64,000 bases of DNA from Armatimonadetes bacterium UBA1398 (GTDB taxonomy: Bacteria > Armatimonadota > Zipacnadia > UBA1398). Under the pieces are notes generated by a model. That model ran no database searches. It was given only the letters and a program-made list of their open reading frames with translations, and was not told where the DNA came from. The stretch is taken from the NCBI GenBank assembly GCA_002305165.1, contig DBQI01000030.1, positions 1-64,000 of the forward strand, read 5' to 3'. A program made the translations under genes and the position numbers. Within the stretch, counting starts at the first letter, position 1. Each line of letters begins with the position of its first letter. Positions 1-9,497 of this stretch are shown piece after piece.

Positions 1-622
1 CGAAGGGGCCATACCAGAGGCGTGGCTCCACGGTGACGTGAGTGTCGGGCCCAAGCAGCTCCACCGCGATCTCCCGAGCCCTCTCCCCGCTGATACGCAC
101 GTCATCGAAGGAGGGCACTTCGAACTCGTAGACACCGTAGTGGATGATAGAACCGTCCGCGCGTAGGACACCGACCCGGCAGCCGGTGAGAGGGCCCGCG
201 AAACGGCGATCGGGGCTCGGCACCTCGCCGGTGATGACAGCGCAGTAGTCATCGCTCATGCTGTCGACGCGCCAGATCAGCTCGTCGAACCGCGGCGCCC
301 CGCGTTCCTTCGCGATGGCCCGAGCGATGTCGATGGCCGTCTCATCGGTCACCGGGCCCAGCACCGCAAGGGGGCTAGGCGTGTGCTCAGAGCTGCTGCC
401 GCGGTACCTTCCAGTGTCGAGACGAACGACGTGGGTCTCCCCCCGGCGCTCTTGATCAACCGGGTGGAACCTCGCCAGGTAGGGCTCGCCGTTCAGCTCC
501 TCTATCTCGGGCTCGGGGGCCATCTCGGTCCCCGCGTGTTCCTGGGCGATCAGCCGGGCCTCGTCGATGGTGACCGGCCCGGCCAGCAGAGCAAGGGTCA
601 GAGCGATCAGCGATGCGAGCAT
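1..622 (-). CDS. PepSY-like secreted protein, partial at left edge
   Basis: The gene reads leftwards off the window, so its C-terminus is missing. It starts with ATG at 622 behind an AGAGGAGA ribosome site and opens with a short hydrophobic signal-like stretch (MLASLIALTLALLAG). The mature part begins VTIDEARLIAQEHAG, which matches the start of the mature part of the third gene in this tandem (IDLDTARAIAQQHAD). A second similar helix follows (ETAIDIARAIAKERG). This pattern of repeated helices in a small secreted protein is typical of PepSY or PepSY-like domains, which often act as extracytoplasmic inhibitors or regulators. The specific role is unknown. It is the last gene of a three-gene tandem that probably arose by duplication. 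Confidence 0.7.
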   Translation of the reverse strand, partial: MLASLIALTLALLAGPVTIDEARLIAQEHAGTEMAPEPEIEELNGEPYLARFHPVDQERRGETHVVRLDTGRYRGSSSEHTPSPLAVLGPVTDETAIDIARAIAKERGAPRFDELIWRVDSMSDDYCAVITGEVPSPDRRFAGPLTGCRVGVLRADGSIIHYGVYEFEVPSFDDVRISGERAREIAVELLGPDTHVTVEPRLWYGPF

Positions 623-649
623 TCCCGGGTTCTCCTCTCGGGCTCGGAA

Positions 650-1552
650 CTACGTCAGCCTCCGCCTCAGCAGGAAGAGGCCGAGGGCGATGAGCGCTAG
701 CGCCGCGCACGCCGCCAGCGGCCAAGTGACCGGACGCCCTTCACCCGCTCTCTCGAAAGCCGTCGGCGGAACACGATCCGCCGGATCCCCTGACGATGCG
801 GTGTGACTCACTTCCACGATGGCGCCCGACTGTGTGTCGATGAGGTACCGCACGACTCGCGGGCCGTGAGTGGGGATCTCGGAGGGGGACTGGTAGTCCC
901 TCAGCGTCACCGCCCACACGGGTTCCCACATGTGGCGGCTCAGCTGTACGTGTGGAAAGAAGCCGTCCGTGTTCCAGTCCGCCTCGGCGATCGCGACGGC
1001 CTGATCCGCAGTGATGATCGGCTCCGGATCGGCTGGCGTCCCCTCAGGCAGAACGCATTGGCCGTAGTACATGAGGGCGCCGCCCGCTGATACACTGCCG
1101 CCCACGTACAGGACGCGATCGCCCAGCCCATCGGCGGGGACACCGGCCACCCCGAACCCATCGCCTGGGTGCTCCCCCCCGGTCGTGGACCATACGAGCG
1201 ACTCCGCGTCCTTGCCGATCATGCGACGCGCCTCGGCGGCCACTGTCTCGATCGCCTCCTCAGCGGACACCTCGCCCGGCTCCTCCGGAGGCGCCCCTCG
1301 CCTATGCCAGCTGAGCACGCGCCCGCGCGTCGCGTCCACCTTCCATACTGTGTCCGTCTCCTCGATGAGGAAGGAGTACATGGTGCAGTTGGACCCGATC
1401 TGTTCAGTGCTCGTTGGCAGGGCAGGGACCGGCGCATTGGTCCATTTCTCGATCATAGCCCGGCATTCGGGCACTGAGAGCTCGCACTGCGCCGCCTGCG
1501 TCGACAGCGCTAACACAACCGCTAGGCCAATCCTGATGCAATCCAGACTCAT
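650..1552 (-). CDS. PepSY-like secreted protein with C-terminal membrane anchor
   Basis: The open frame extends to 1558, but the ATG at 1552 lies about 7 bases after GGGAGG, so I prefer it. An N-terminal signal sequence (MSLDCIRIGLAVVLALSTQA) is followed by PepSY-like helices such as VSAEEAIETVAAEA and ITADQAVAIAEADW. The protein ends with a hydrophobic helix and a basic tail (LIALGLFLLRRRLT), so it is probably exported and held in the membrane by its C-terminus. It is a paralogue of both neighbours and is co-directional with them, with short gaps. The C-terminal anchor DNA is identical over 33 bases to that of the upstream paralogue. No enzyme motif is visible. Confidence 0.75.
   Translation of the reverse strand: MSLDCIRIGLAVVLALSTQAAQCELSVPECRAMIEKWTNAPVPALPTSTEQIGSNCTMYSFLIEETDTVWKVDATRGRVLSWHRRGAPPEEPGEVSAEEAIETVAAEARRMIGKDAESLVWSTTGGEHPGDGFGVAGVPADGLGDRVLYVGGSVSAGGALMYYGQCVLPEGTPADPEPIITADQAVAIAEADWNTDGFFPHVQLSRHMWEPVWAVTLRDYQSPSEIPTHGPRVVRYLIDTQSGAIVEVSHTASSGDPADRVPPTAFERAGEGRPVTWPLAACAALALIALGLFLLRRRLT
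660..692 (-). repeat. 33-bp exact repeat encoding the LFLLRRR anchor (copy 1)
   Basis: Bases 660-692 are identical to 1603-1635. Both encode the C-terminal membrane-anchor end of neighbouring PepSY-like paralogues, whose bodies are otherwise clearly diverged. Confidence 0.85.
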
Positions 1553-1592
1553 GTCCATCCCTCCCTATGGGGTCGCGAACGCCGGGACGCGC

Positions 1593-2570
1593 TCAGTTCC
1601 GTCTCCGCCTCAGCAGGAAGAGGCCGAGGGCGATGGCGCACAGCAGGACGATCCCGCCGTAGAGCACCCACGGCGGGCAGGTGGAGTCGGGCTCATCAGC
1701 CGCGACGGGCGAGGCCGGAGCTTGCACGAAGGGCGCCACCACGGGCGCGACCGCGCCTTGTACGGGGGGCTCCACGGTGAGCACCACGAGTTTGGGTGCC
1801 GCACGGCGGACCTCCACCGGTGAGACCTCTAGCACCTCCCCCGACTGGGCGTCGACGATGGCGTCCACCAAACGGCCCCGGGAGGAACCGAAGTGGAGGA
1901 GCCAGCGAACCGTCCCACGGAACTGGTCCAGGCTCGGCTCACCCAGAAGAGGCAGATTGCGCGGCTTGATCTCCTTGCGGGCTGCCTCAATGGCTTGCTC
2001 GCGGCTGACCCGCACCTCGAGTTCGTCGGTCGAGTCGGGCAGTCGCTGGAAGTAGTCGGCGACGACGCCCCCGGGCCCCCGGAAGCGTACCTTGCACCAG
2101 TGGCCCAGGCCCGTCCGAGGCGGGTCACCAGAAAGGGGCGATTGACCCTCTACTACCACCCAGTCCCTCGGGTATATTCCTACCTGCCACCCCATACCGC
2201 GCGCGGCTTCGCCCAAGTGCCGTTCCGCGATCTCCTTGGCCCGCTCCACGGCCTCCTCGTACGTGATGGGGTCAGCGGTGGGATCGAACACCGCCTCGAC
2301 GTCGATGCGCCACGAGAACAGGCAGCCTTGGTCGAGATCCACCGTGTAGGCAGCCATGATCTCCTCGTTCTCGATCACCCAGAAGGTGGCCAGCGACAGT
2401 CCGTCGGGCGTCTCATGGACGTATGGCTCCCGGTCGGAGAGGGGGGAGTCGGCGTGCTGGGCCGCGATAGCGCGGGCGGTGTCGAGATCGATCCGGTCCG
2501 CCACCGATGCCCCGCACGCCAGAAGGAACACCACCAGGGCACTGCAGGCAATACAGCTATGGCTCCTCAT
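1593..2570 (-). CDS. PepSY-like lipoprotein with C-terminal membrane anchor
   Basis: This is the first gene of the tandem. ATG at 2570 sits 10 bases after GGAG; an in-frame GTG at 2579 is the alternative. The N-terminus carries a hydrophobic core ending in a plausible lipobox (LLAC), so the mature protein may be lipidated. PepSY-like segments follow, including IDLDTARAIAQQHAD, ITYEEAVERAKEIAE and VSREQAIEAARKEI. A proline/valine-rich linker leads to a C-terminal helix plus RRRRN tail. A lipid at one end and a membrane helix at the other would be unusual, so either the lipobox is fortuitous or the protein is anchored twice. Function is unknown. Confidence 0.75.
   Translation of the reverse strand: MRSHSCIACSALVVFLLACGASVADRIDLDTARAIAAQHADSPLSDREPYVHETPDGLSLATFWVIENEEIMAAYTVDLDQGCLFSWRIDVEAVFDPTADPITYEEAVERAKEIAERHLGEAARGMGWQVGIYPRDWVVVEGQSPLSGDPPRTGLGHWCKVRFRGPGGVVADYFQRLPDSTDELEVRVSREQAIEAARKEIKPRNLPLLGEPSLDQFRGTVRWLLHFGSSRGRLVDAIVDAQSGEVLEVSPVEVRRAAPKLVVLTVEPPVQGAVAPVVAPFVQAPASPVAADEPDSTCPPWVLYGGIVLLCAIALGLFLLRRRRN
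1603..1635 (-). repeat. 33-bp exact repeat encoding the LFLLRRR anchor (copy 2)
   Basis: This is the second copy of the 33-base identity described at 660-692. It lies at the 3' end of the 1593-2570 gene. Confidence 0.85.
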
Positions 2571-2579
2571 TGCACGCAC

Positions 2580-2990
2580 ACTCCGTTCCTAGGGGACTGC
2601 GAAGGCTGGGGGAATCTCGACGTCTGCTTGGCTCGGTGTGACCTCGACGTCTCCCACCCACTGGGCCGACGAGGCGCCTGTGGCCGTGAGGTTCACCGCG
2701 AACTGGACGTGCCCACCCATGGGCGTCTGACCTGGGCCGAACCAGGTGCCGCAGGCTCGGATGGAGGCGGCTAATCGCGCGGAACCATGACTAACCAAAT
2801 GACATCGCCTCCTGAGCGCTCGCCTCACGCGGGCAGTCATGAGGGCTGTCCACCGGTTCGTGCACGTGATTCGTGCCGTGTTCACACTCAACCTGCACAG
2901 AATCAGCGAGAAGAGCCGTGCCTAGTCCTCGCCAACCCTGGGCGTGCTCAGCAGTCAGAACGGAGCACGACTTGCCTTTGGGCCTCCGTC
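2580..2990. other. Intergenic region with no confident gene
   Basis: This spacer separates the divergent PepSY-like gene and the DUF4838 gene. A minus-strand frame (2589-2891) is open, and its last 45 or so residues look moderately protein-like. It lacks a convincing start or a recognisable domain, so I do not call it. It could be the eroded 3' end of a lost gene. Confidence 0.4.
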
Positions 2991-3019
2991 TTGACTGTTC
3001 ACTATCTAGTTCTTATCTT
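2991..3019 (+). promoter_or_regulatory. Sigma-70-type promoter for the DUF4838 gene
   Basis: TTGACT (2991-2996) and TATCTT (3014-3019) are separated by 17 bases, close to the vegetative consensus. The predicted start near 3026 would give a leader of about 120 bases before the ATG at 3146. Confidence 0.5.
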
Positions 3020-3145
3020 TTCGCGCCGCATTACGGACAAGCGCCCAGCGGGGGCCAGGAAGTTCACGCGGCTAGGCTGAATACCTCGATGGCTCCGCCC
3101 GAGAGTGCGGGCGGGAGTCTCTCGATAGACGAGAGGTGTCCAACC

Positions 3146-6100
3146 ATGCGGTCTATGGCGATGACCGTCGCGCTGCTGATCATCTCCGCCCTCCCCGCAG
3201 GCGCTCAGAACCTGTTCGCAGACCCAAGCTTCGAGGCGACGGGGGTGGCGGGACAGGCCCGAAGCGGGGAGAAGGCCGGCCATCTGGCGCTCGCGCAGCC
3301 GGCCCACTGGGTTGCCTTACCGGGCGCCCTGGCCGTGGAGCCCTACGCCACCTACCAAGCGACGGCCTGGGTCAAGGGCAGAGTCGATGGGGGCGCCGCC
3401 CTGGCGCTCTACGCTTACGAGTGGGACTCCTACGTCTGGGCTTTCACCGCCCCCGCCACCCTCACCAACAGCGATGAGTGGGTGCAGGTCACAACGACCC
3501 TCCGCTGCCCCTACCCCCAGATCGAGTTCCACCCCCTCGCGTTCATGGATGTCGACGCGGCGGAGTTCTGGATCGATGACCTCACGGTGGAACGGATCGC
3601 CTCGCCGGCGGAGACCATCGCCGCGCTGGAGGCTCAGGAGACCCTCTCGGACGACGACGCCCGCCTCCTGGGGCGGTACTACGTCGACGAGGGCCGCATG
3701 GAGGACGCTTGGCAGCTCCTGGAGTCCCCTCTGCCCCACACCATCGTCTCGGACCTGGCGTGCGTCATGGCCAAGGCCACGCACGACCCCACGGTCCGGG
3801 CGAGCCTCCTCGCGACGATGATCCGCACGGGCGCCGCCGGCTACAACGCGGGCCTGGAGCGGATCTCGGAGGTGTCCCGGCCCCTCTCGGCCGATGACAT
3901 CGGCAGGGCTCTTGCCGCAGAGATCAGGATCGCCGAGTCGGTCCAGGAGATGGAGTCCATCACCGAGGCGGTGCGGGCCCTGGGCGCGCTCGGCCCCAAC
4001 CTGACCCTCGGCGGCCGCGACGAGTATCTGAAAGCGCTAGCCGCCGCCGTAGAGACCCGTGCGGCGACCACGACAGAGGGCTCGGGACTGGCTGCGGCCC
4101 TCGGTACCATGGGAGAGGAGATCGCCATGATGCGCCAAGGCCTGGCCGCCCTGGTCGAGGACCTCGGCCGGTGCACGGTGACGGTCGATGGCCACGCGGT
4201 GACGCCGGAGACCTACTCCATCGTCGTCCCGCGCGACGCGACGCCCTCGGAACTCCACGCGGCGAGGGAGCTTCAAGTCCACCTCGAGCGGATCACCGGC
4301 CACGTGCTCCCCATCACGCCTCTCCGGGACGCGCTGACGAAGCGGCGCTTCATGATCGGCTCGAGGGAGCTGGATGCGGCCCTCGGGGCCGAGTGGTCGA
4401 CGCGGCTGGGCGACGAGGGGCTCCGCATCAGCTCGGCCGACGGGCACGTGCTCTTCGATGGGGGCAAGCGCGGGATCCTCTACGCGGTGTACACCTTCTT
4501 AGAGGACTACCTGGACTGCCGGTGGTTCACCGCAGACTGCCAGACCTGGCCCACCGAGGGCGCCTACGACCTCCGGGCGCTCGACGTGATCTACATCCCT
4601 CCGCTCGAGTACCGCGCCACGGACTACCCCAACTCCTGCCCACCGGAGTTCGCCGTGCGCAATCGGCTCAACGGCAACCTCGTCATAGCGACGGAGGACT
4701 GGGGCGGCAACATCACCTACCAGGGCTTCGTGCATACCTTCAACGCCCTTGTGCCGCCGGAGCGGTACTTCGCGGAGCACCCCGAGTACTTCTCGGAGAT
4801 CAACGGCCAGCGCGTCTCAGACCACACTCAGCTCTGCCTGACGAACCCCGACGTGCTGGAGATCGCCATCGAGTCGGTTCGCCGCTGGATCCACGAGGCT
4901 CCCAACGCGACGATCATCTCCGTCAGCCAGAACGACTGGCACAACTACTGCCAGTGTGAGGAGTGCTCGGCGCTGGCGGCGCAGGAGGGCTCCCAAAGCG
5001 GACCGCTCCTCCACTTCGTGAACGCCATCGCCGATGCCGTCGCGGAGGAGCATCCTCACATCATCATCGATACTCTGGCATACCAGTACACGCGCAAGCC
5101 GCCCTTGCACGTCACGCCGCGCGACAATGTGGCGGTCCGGCTGTGCAGTATCGAGTGCGAGTTCAACCGGCCTCTCGACGAGTCGGAGTTCAATGCCAGC
5201 TTCGTGGATGACATCACCGGGTGGAACGAGATCTGCGATCGGCTGCACATCTGGGACTACGTGATCAACTACGCGCACTGCGTCCAGCCCTTCCCGAATC
5301 TCCAGGTGCTGCAGCCGAACATCCGGTTCTTCATCGAGAACGGCGTCACGGGGATCTACGAGGAGGCCAACTACTTCTCGAAGGGCGGGGAGCTGGCCGA
5401 GCTTCGCACCTACCTCATGGCGAAGCTGCTGTGGGATCCCGACTATGACGTCGAGCGGGGCATCGACGAGTTCCTGGCCGCGTACTATGGCCCCGCGGCC
5501 GCACCCATCCGCGAGTACCTGGACGACATCCATCGGCTCGCCGTCTCCGACCCCGAGTTCCATATGACCATCTACCACGGGCCGAACGCCCCCTTCCAGA
5601 CCGATGAGGCGATCGGGAGGTACGTGGCGCTCTTCGATCAGGCCGAGGCGCTCGTGGCTGATGACCCCGTGCGCCTCCACCGAGTGCGGGTGGCGCGACT
5701 GCCGATCCTGTACACCCAGATCGTGAGGGCGGCGGCGCCTGGGTTCGAGATCACGGAGGACGCTCTGGCGCCCGCTGGCGCCTCGGACACGACCGAGCTG
5801 ATCGACCGGTTCATGACCACGGCCGAGGCGGAGGGACTGACGGCGATCTCCGAGGGGAGTCAGCACCAGCCCCTCAGCGCGTGGGCTGACCAGTACCGCG
5901 CCGGTGCCGAGGCTGTCCCGATCATCCGGCTGACTGGCGGTGGGCTGTCGGCGGTGGTCGCGCCGAGCCTGGGCGGGAGGATCCTCAGCCTGGTGCGCCA
6001 GGAGGATGGCAGGGAGCTGCTCGAGGTGGTCCAGGGCGCGATCGGCATCGACGCTATGGCGGGCGGGTACGAGGAGTATTCGACGTCAGATTACCGCTCC

Positions 6101-6622
6101 CCGGGCTGGAGAGAGCCGTACGAGGTCGTGGCCTGTGGGCCCAGCGCGGCGATCCTCCGCGCCGAGTTGGGCAACGGGCTGCGCCTGGAGCGGAGGTACG
6201 ACATGGACCCCGGGCAACCCATTCTGAGGATCGCCTCGACCGTCACGAACACGACTGAGGCGCCCGTCAACGCAGGCCTGAGGATCCATCCCGCCTTCCG
6301 CCTGGATGATCCAAGCCGCGCCTTCCTCCGCCTCGGACCCGACGGGCCAGCGACATCTGTCCAGATGCTGACCGAGCAGGCGGATGGCATGCTCGAGATG
6401 CGCTTCGAGGGCGGCTCCCTGCCGCCTGGCGAGTGGGCGCTGGTGGACCCCTTGGGCGGCGTCACCATCCGTTGCCGGTTCCTGCCCGAGCAGATCGCGG
6501 TATGCTACTACAACGGCTCGGACGCCGATCGGCGAGGCAATCTGGAGCTGTACGCGCCGATGGTGCAGCTCGCTCCCGGAGAGAGCCAGACGGTCGAGCA
6601 GATCTACGAGGTCACGCCGTAA
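3146..6622 (+). CDS. Secreted DUF4838 protein (GH67-like N-terminal region)
   Basis: The frame is open from 2873, but the real start is ATG at 3146, 9 bases after GAGAGG and directly encoding a signal peptide (MRSMAMTVALLIISALPAGA). The mature protein is about 1,140 residues. The first 150 residues look like a carbohydrate-binding beta-sandwich (LFADPSFEATG). A region at about 350-490 resembles the GH67 alpha-glucuronidase N-terminal domain (ARELQVHLERITGHVLPI). The DUF4838 core follows (HTFNALVPPERYF at about 530; a Cys cluster CQCEECSAL at about 603). A beta-sandwich C-terminus ends the protein. DUF4838 proteins are widespread in polysaccharide degraders, but their substrate is not established. 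The next gene, ribulokinase, is convergent. Confidence 0.85.
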   Translation: MRSMAMTVALLIISALPAGAQNLFADPSFEATGVAGQARSGEKAGHLALAQPAHWVALPGALAVEPYATYQATAWVKGRVDGGAALALYAYEWDSYVWAFTAPATLTNSDEWVQVTTTLRCPYPQIEFHPLAFMDVDAAEFWIDDLTVERIASPAETIAALEAQETLSDDDARLLGRYYVDEGRMEDAWQLLESPLPHTIVSDLACVMAKATHDPTVRASLLATMIRTGAAGYNAGLERISEVSRPLSADDIGRALAAEIRIAESVQEMESITEAVRALGALGPNLTLGGRDEYLKALAAAVETRAATTTEGSGLAAALGTMGEEIAMMRQGLAALVEDLGRCTVTVDGHAVTPETYSIVVPRDATPSELHAARELQVHLERITGHVLPITPLRDALTKRRFMIGSRELDAALGAEWSTRLGDEGLRISSADGHVLFDGGKRGILYAVYTFLEDYLDCRWFTADCQTWPTEGAYDLRALDVIYIPPLEYRATDYPNSCPPEFAVRNRLNGNLVIATEDWGGNITYQGFVHTFNALVPPERYFAEHPEYFSEINGQRVSDHTQLCLTNPDVLEIAIESVRRWIHEAPNATIISVSQNDWHNYCQCEECSALAAQEGSQSGPLLHFVNAIADAVAEEHPHIIIDTLAYQYTRKPPLHVTPRDNVAVRLCSIECEFNRPLDESEFNASFVDDITGWNEICDRLHIWDYVINYAHCVQPFPNLQVLQPNIRFFIENGVTGIYEEANYFSKGGELAELRTYLMAKLLWDPDYDVERGIDEFLAAYYGPAAAPIREYLDDIHRLAVSDPEFHMTIYHGPNAPFQTDEAIGRYVALFDQAEALVADDPVRLHRVRVARLPILYTQIVRAAAPGFEITEDALAPAGASDTTELIDRFMTTAEAEGLTAISEGSQHQPLSAWADQYRAGAEAVPIIRLTGGGLSAVVAPSLGGRILSLVRQEDGRELLEVVQGAIGIDAMAGGYEEYSTSDYRSPGWREPYEVVACGPSAAILRAELGNGLRLERRYDMDPGQPILRIASTVTNTTEAPVNAGLRIHPAFRLDDPSRAFLRLGPDGPATSVQMLTEQADGMLEMRFEGGSLPPGEWALVDPLGGVTIRCRFLPEQIAVCYYNGSDADRRGNLELYAPMVQLAPGESQTVEQIYEVTP

Positions 6623-6639
6623 CGCACAGATACAACACT

Positions 6640-6663
6640 GAGGGGGACTCTAGGGTCCCCCTC
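6640..6663. terminator. Bidirectional hairpin terminator between convergent genes
   Basis: A perfect 9-bp stem, GAGGGGGAC (6640-6648) with GTCCCCCTC (6655-6663), and a 6-base loop lie between the converging DUF4838 and ribulokinase genes. A T-rich run is weak on both strands. Confidence 0.6.
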
Positions 6664-6693
6664 GGCCCTTCAGTCACTCTCATTGCAACAGAA

Positions 6694-8379
6694 TCAACTC
6701 ACCACTCGCGCCCGGATCTCGAGCAGCCGCTTCATCACGTCGCCCAGGGCGTCGGAGTGGCCCTGGATCCCGAAGGTATCGTGCAAGCGGCGGTAGAGCT
6801 CGAACAGCTCCTGGTAGGTCGCCTGGTTCTCGGGGATCGGCTCGTAACGGGTGTCCTTCACCCCGCACATGGCAGCCTGGGCCTCCTGCACGGTGGCATA
6901 GCCGCCGCTCTCTGGACCCGCGCACACGGCCCCGAACATGGCGGCGCCCAGGGCGCAAGTCTGGGCGGACCGGCTGATGAGCATGGTGCGGCCCGTCACG
7001 TCGGCGTAGATCTGCATGAGCATCGGGTTCTTCTCCGCGATGCCACCGCAGTTCACGACGCGCTCGACGGTGACGCCGTACTCCTCCATGCGGTCGAGGA
7101 TCATCCGCGCCCCGAAGGCCGTGGCCTCGATGAGGGCCCGGTAGACCTCCGCCTGCGTCGTGCGCAGGGTCTGCCCGAGGAGCAGGCCGGTCAGACGGGC
7201 GTCGACCAGGATGGTCCGGTTGCCGTTGTTCCAGTCCAGGGCAAGCAAGCCGCTCTCGCCCGGGCGGAGCCTGGAGGCCTGGGCGGTAAGCTCCTCGTGG
7301 AGGCTGCCCTGCCCCTCGCACAGGACCTTCACGAACCAGTTGAAGATGTCCCCCACGGCACTCTGCCCAGCCTCGATGCCATACATCCCGGGCACCACAG
7401 AGCCGTCGACGATGCCACAGACGCCGGGGATGTCCGCGAGTGGCCGCTCGGAGGGCCACACGGCGACGTCGCACGTCGAGGTGCCGATGATCTTCACCAA
7501 TGTGCCCTCCGCCACGCCTGCCCCGACGGCGCCGTGGTGCGCATCGAAGGCGCCGGTGCAGATGGGGATGCCCGGTGGCAGGCAGAGTCGCGTGGCCCAG
7601 TCGGCGGAGAGCCGTCCGGCGGGCACGTCCGATGGCACGGCCTTCTCGAAGAGCCGTCCGCGCAGGTCGCCGAGGGCGGGGTCGAGGGAGCTCAGGAACT
7701 CCGCGTCGGGCAGGCCGCCCCACTCGTTGGAGTACATCGCCTTGTGGCCCGCGGCGCAGACGCTCCGGGTGATTGCGGCGGGATCGGTGTTCCCTGCGAG
7801 CACGGCGGGCACCCAGTCGGCGAACTCCACCCAGCTCGCCGCCGCTTCGAACACGGCCCGGTCGACCCGCAGGCAGTGCCATACCTTGGACCAGAACCAC
7901 TCCGAGGAGTAGGTCCCCCCGCATTTGGCCAGGTAATGGGGGCGCTGCTCCGCCGCCGCGGCGGTGATGGCCTCAGCCTCGTCGACGGAGGTGTGGTCCT
8001 TCCAGAGCCACGCCATGGCGTTCGGGTTGCCCTTGAACTCGTCCCGGAAGCTCAGGGGCGTGCCCGACGCGTCCACGGGAATGGGGGTAGATCCCGTCGT
8101 GTCAACACCGATACCGATGATGTCCACGGATCGGAAGCCCTCGGCGTCTCGCGCCTTAGCGAGGGCGCCGAGAACGGCGCTCTCCAGTCCCGTCAGGTAG
8201 TCTGCGGGGTTCTGGCGCGCGAGATGCGGCGCGGCCGGGTCTAGGATGATCCCCGCTTCGCCGCTCTCGTAGTCGTGGACGTGGCTGGCGATCTCCGCCC
8301 CATTCGTGACGTCCACGATCAGGGCGCGCACCGAGTTCGTGCCGTAGTCGAGTCCGATGGCGTACTTGCTCTCAGGCAT
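6694..8379 (-). CDS. araB: Ribulokinase (FGGY carbohydrate kinase)
   Basis: The protein phosphorylates L-ribulose to L-ribulose 5-phosphate in L-arabinose catabolism in the cytosol. At 561 residues it has the usual AraB length. The N-terminal ASKHA phosphate-1 motif is IGLDYGTNSVRALIVD. The second half has the adenosine-side motifs (VVNCGGIAEKNPMLMQI). The start is ATG at 8379 after GGGAGG; upstream TTG at 8394 is only an in-frame alternative. It follows the PIG-L deacetylase gene on the same strand with a 101-base gap and may share a transcript. No araA or araD lies in the window. Another FGGY sugar specificity is possible, but length and motifs favour ribulokinase. Confidence 0.88.
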   Translation of the reverse strand: MPESKYAIGLDYGTNSVRALIVDVTNGAEIASHVHDYESGEAGIILDPAAPHLARQNPADYLTGLESAVLGALAKARDAEGFRSVDIIGIGVDTTGSTPIPVDASGTPLSFRDEFKGNPNAMAWLWKDHTSVDEAEAITAAAAEQRPHYLAKCGGTYSSEWFWSKVWHCLRVDRAVFEAAASWVEFADWVPAVLAGNTDPAAITRSVCAAGHKAMYSNEWGGLPDAEFLSSLDPALGDLRGRLFEKAVPSDVPAGRLSADWATRLCLPPGIPICTGAFDAHHGAVGAGVAEGTLVKIIGTSTCDVAVWPSERPLADIPGVCGIVDGSVVPGMYGIEAGQSAVGDIFNWFVKVLCEGQGSLHEELTAQASRLRPGESGLLALDWNNGNRTILVDARLTGLLLGQTLRTTQAEVYRALIEATAFGARMILDRMEEYGVTVERVVNCGGIAEKNPMLMQIYADVTGRTMLISRSAQTCALGAAMFGAVCAGPESGGYATVQEAQAAMCGVKDTRYEPIPENQATYQELFELYRRLHDTFGIQGHSDALGDVMKRLLEIRARVVS

Positions 8380-8480
8380 CTTCGCCTCCCACAATGCCGC
8401 GGGCCGCGCTGGGGCCCTATGCTGGCGTGATAATCCTGGGCGCTTGGCGCTCAGACCTCCCTCGGCCGGTCCACCGGCGC

Positions 8481-9329
8481 CTAGAGAAGACCCTTCAGGG
8501 GTCCCAGCACACTCCGGGCGAAGTTATCCAGATGGGCCTTGAGGAACTCCTCGGGGGATAGGCTGGGGTCATCGAGCATGGGCATCAGGTCCATGGCGTT
8601 GATCACGGCCGTGGCGACGTCCGTGCCATGCGACTCATGGTAAGTGGCGTTGGCGCGGCGGCGGCCCATGGTCGCCAGGTCATAGCGCTTGCCGCCCGTG
8701 ATCTGAGAGTCGAAGACGCTGACGAGCGCCATGGCGATGTTCTCATGGGGGCTCACGTCGAAGACGATCTTGGCCTCATCCGGCAGCCAGTCCAGGTCAC
8801 GCCAGATCTCGCATCCGTAGAACCCCTTGAGCCGTGGCCTGTAGCCGAGGCGCCGCAGAGCGTCGATCGTCCTGATGGCGCACGCGATATGGGTGGGATG
8901 CTTGTCGGCGAGGTTGTGGATGTAGAGGTACTCGGGCTGGCATTTGACCAGCAGCTCCATGATGTCCTCGACGACATCATCTCGGCCGGGGTCCTTCACC
9001 ACCGAGCTCGAATAGCCGAGCAGCATGGCGGCCGTGTAGTCACCCACGACGGCGGCCTTGCGCTGCTCCTGCTTCCGCACCTCCTTCATCATCTCGTCAG
9101 TGTAGTCCGCGTAGGCTCCGCTCCGGGGGCTGCCCGCGCCGTCGGTGACTACAACGCCGGTGAACCATCGGTCGGGCTGCTGGAAGCACTCCAGAATCCC
9201 ATGGTAGGCCATGATCTCGATGTCATCCTGGTGAGCGGCGATGGACATGTGGGTCGTGCGGCCGAGCGCCTCGACGTCCGGCGTTCCGTCGGGGACGTAG
9301 ATCTCCACGTTCTCGCTGTTGAGCGTCAT
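8481..9329 (-). CDS. PIG-L family N-deacetylase
   Basis: A 282-residue zinc-dependent deacetylase of the LmbE/PIG-L family, which removes acetyl from N-acetylglucosaminyl conjugates or related small molecules. The metal motif is AHQDD (residues 32-36), a variant of the usual AHPDD, and the third ligand region is HPTH (144-147). The DGAGS segment follows the first strand as in the family. There is no signal peptide, so it is probably cytosolic. ATG at 9329 is 9 bases after GAGGAG. Being upstream of ribulokinase suggests processing of an imported amino-sugar or glycoside, but the substrate cannot be told from sequence. Confidence 0.85.
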   Translation of the reverse strand: MTLNSENVEIYVPDGTPDVEALGRTTHMSIAAHQDDIEIMAYHGILECFQQPDRWFTGVVVTDGAGSPRSGAYADYTDEMMKEVRKQEQRKAAVVGDYTAAMLLGYSSSVVKDPGRDDVVEDIMELLVKCQPEYLYIHNLADKHPTHIACAIRTIDALRRLGYRPRLKGFYGCEIWRDLDWLPDEAKIVFDVSPHENIAMALVSVFDSQITGGKRYDLATMGRRRANATYHESHGTDVATAVINAMDLMPMLDDPSLSPEEFLKAHLDNFARSVLGPLKGLL

Positions 9330-9497
9330 GCGAACTCACTCCTCAAAGCCTTTGCTAACCGACGCCCATGGGGTGTAGGGTTGGCGGTTGAATCTCGGTG
9401 GTAGGACGCGGCCCGTGCCAGTCCTGACCATGATATCCGGGTCAGAGTTCGCGTGGACTCACGAGAACCCTCGCCCGGGGGAAGGGCAGCTCCTGAC

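Noticed and set aside
2589..2891. Minus-strand open frame between the PepSY-like gene and the DUF4838 gene
   Set aside because: No recognisable domain, no good ribosome site and a composition like a chance open frame in GC-rich DNA; only its last third looks protein-like.
4817..5866. Long antisense open frame within the DUF4838 gene
   Set aside because: Shadow of the coding strand; its residue composition is Arg/Asp/Val-rich without any motif.
7160..7912. Long plus-strand frame opposite ribulokinase
   Set aside because: Antisense shadow of a well-supported kinase gene.
9330..9452. Imperfect inverted repeat between the PIG-L and ROK-like genes
   Set aside because: Arms are only five bases (AACCG/CGGTT) with a long spacer; easily expected by chance.
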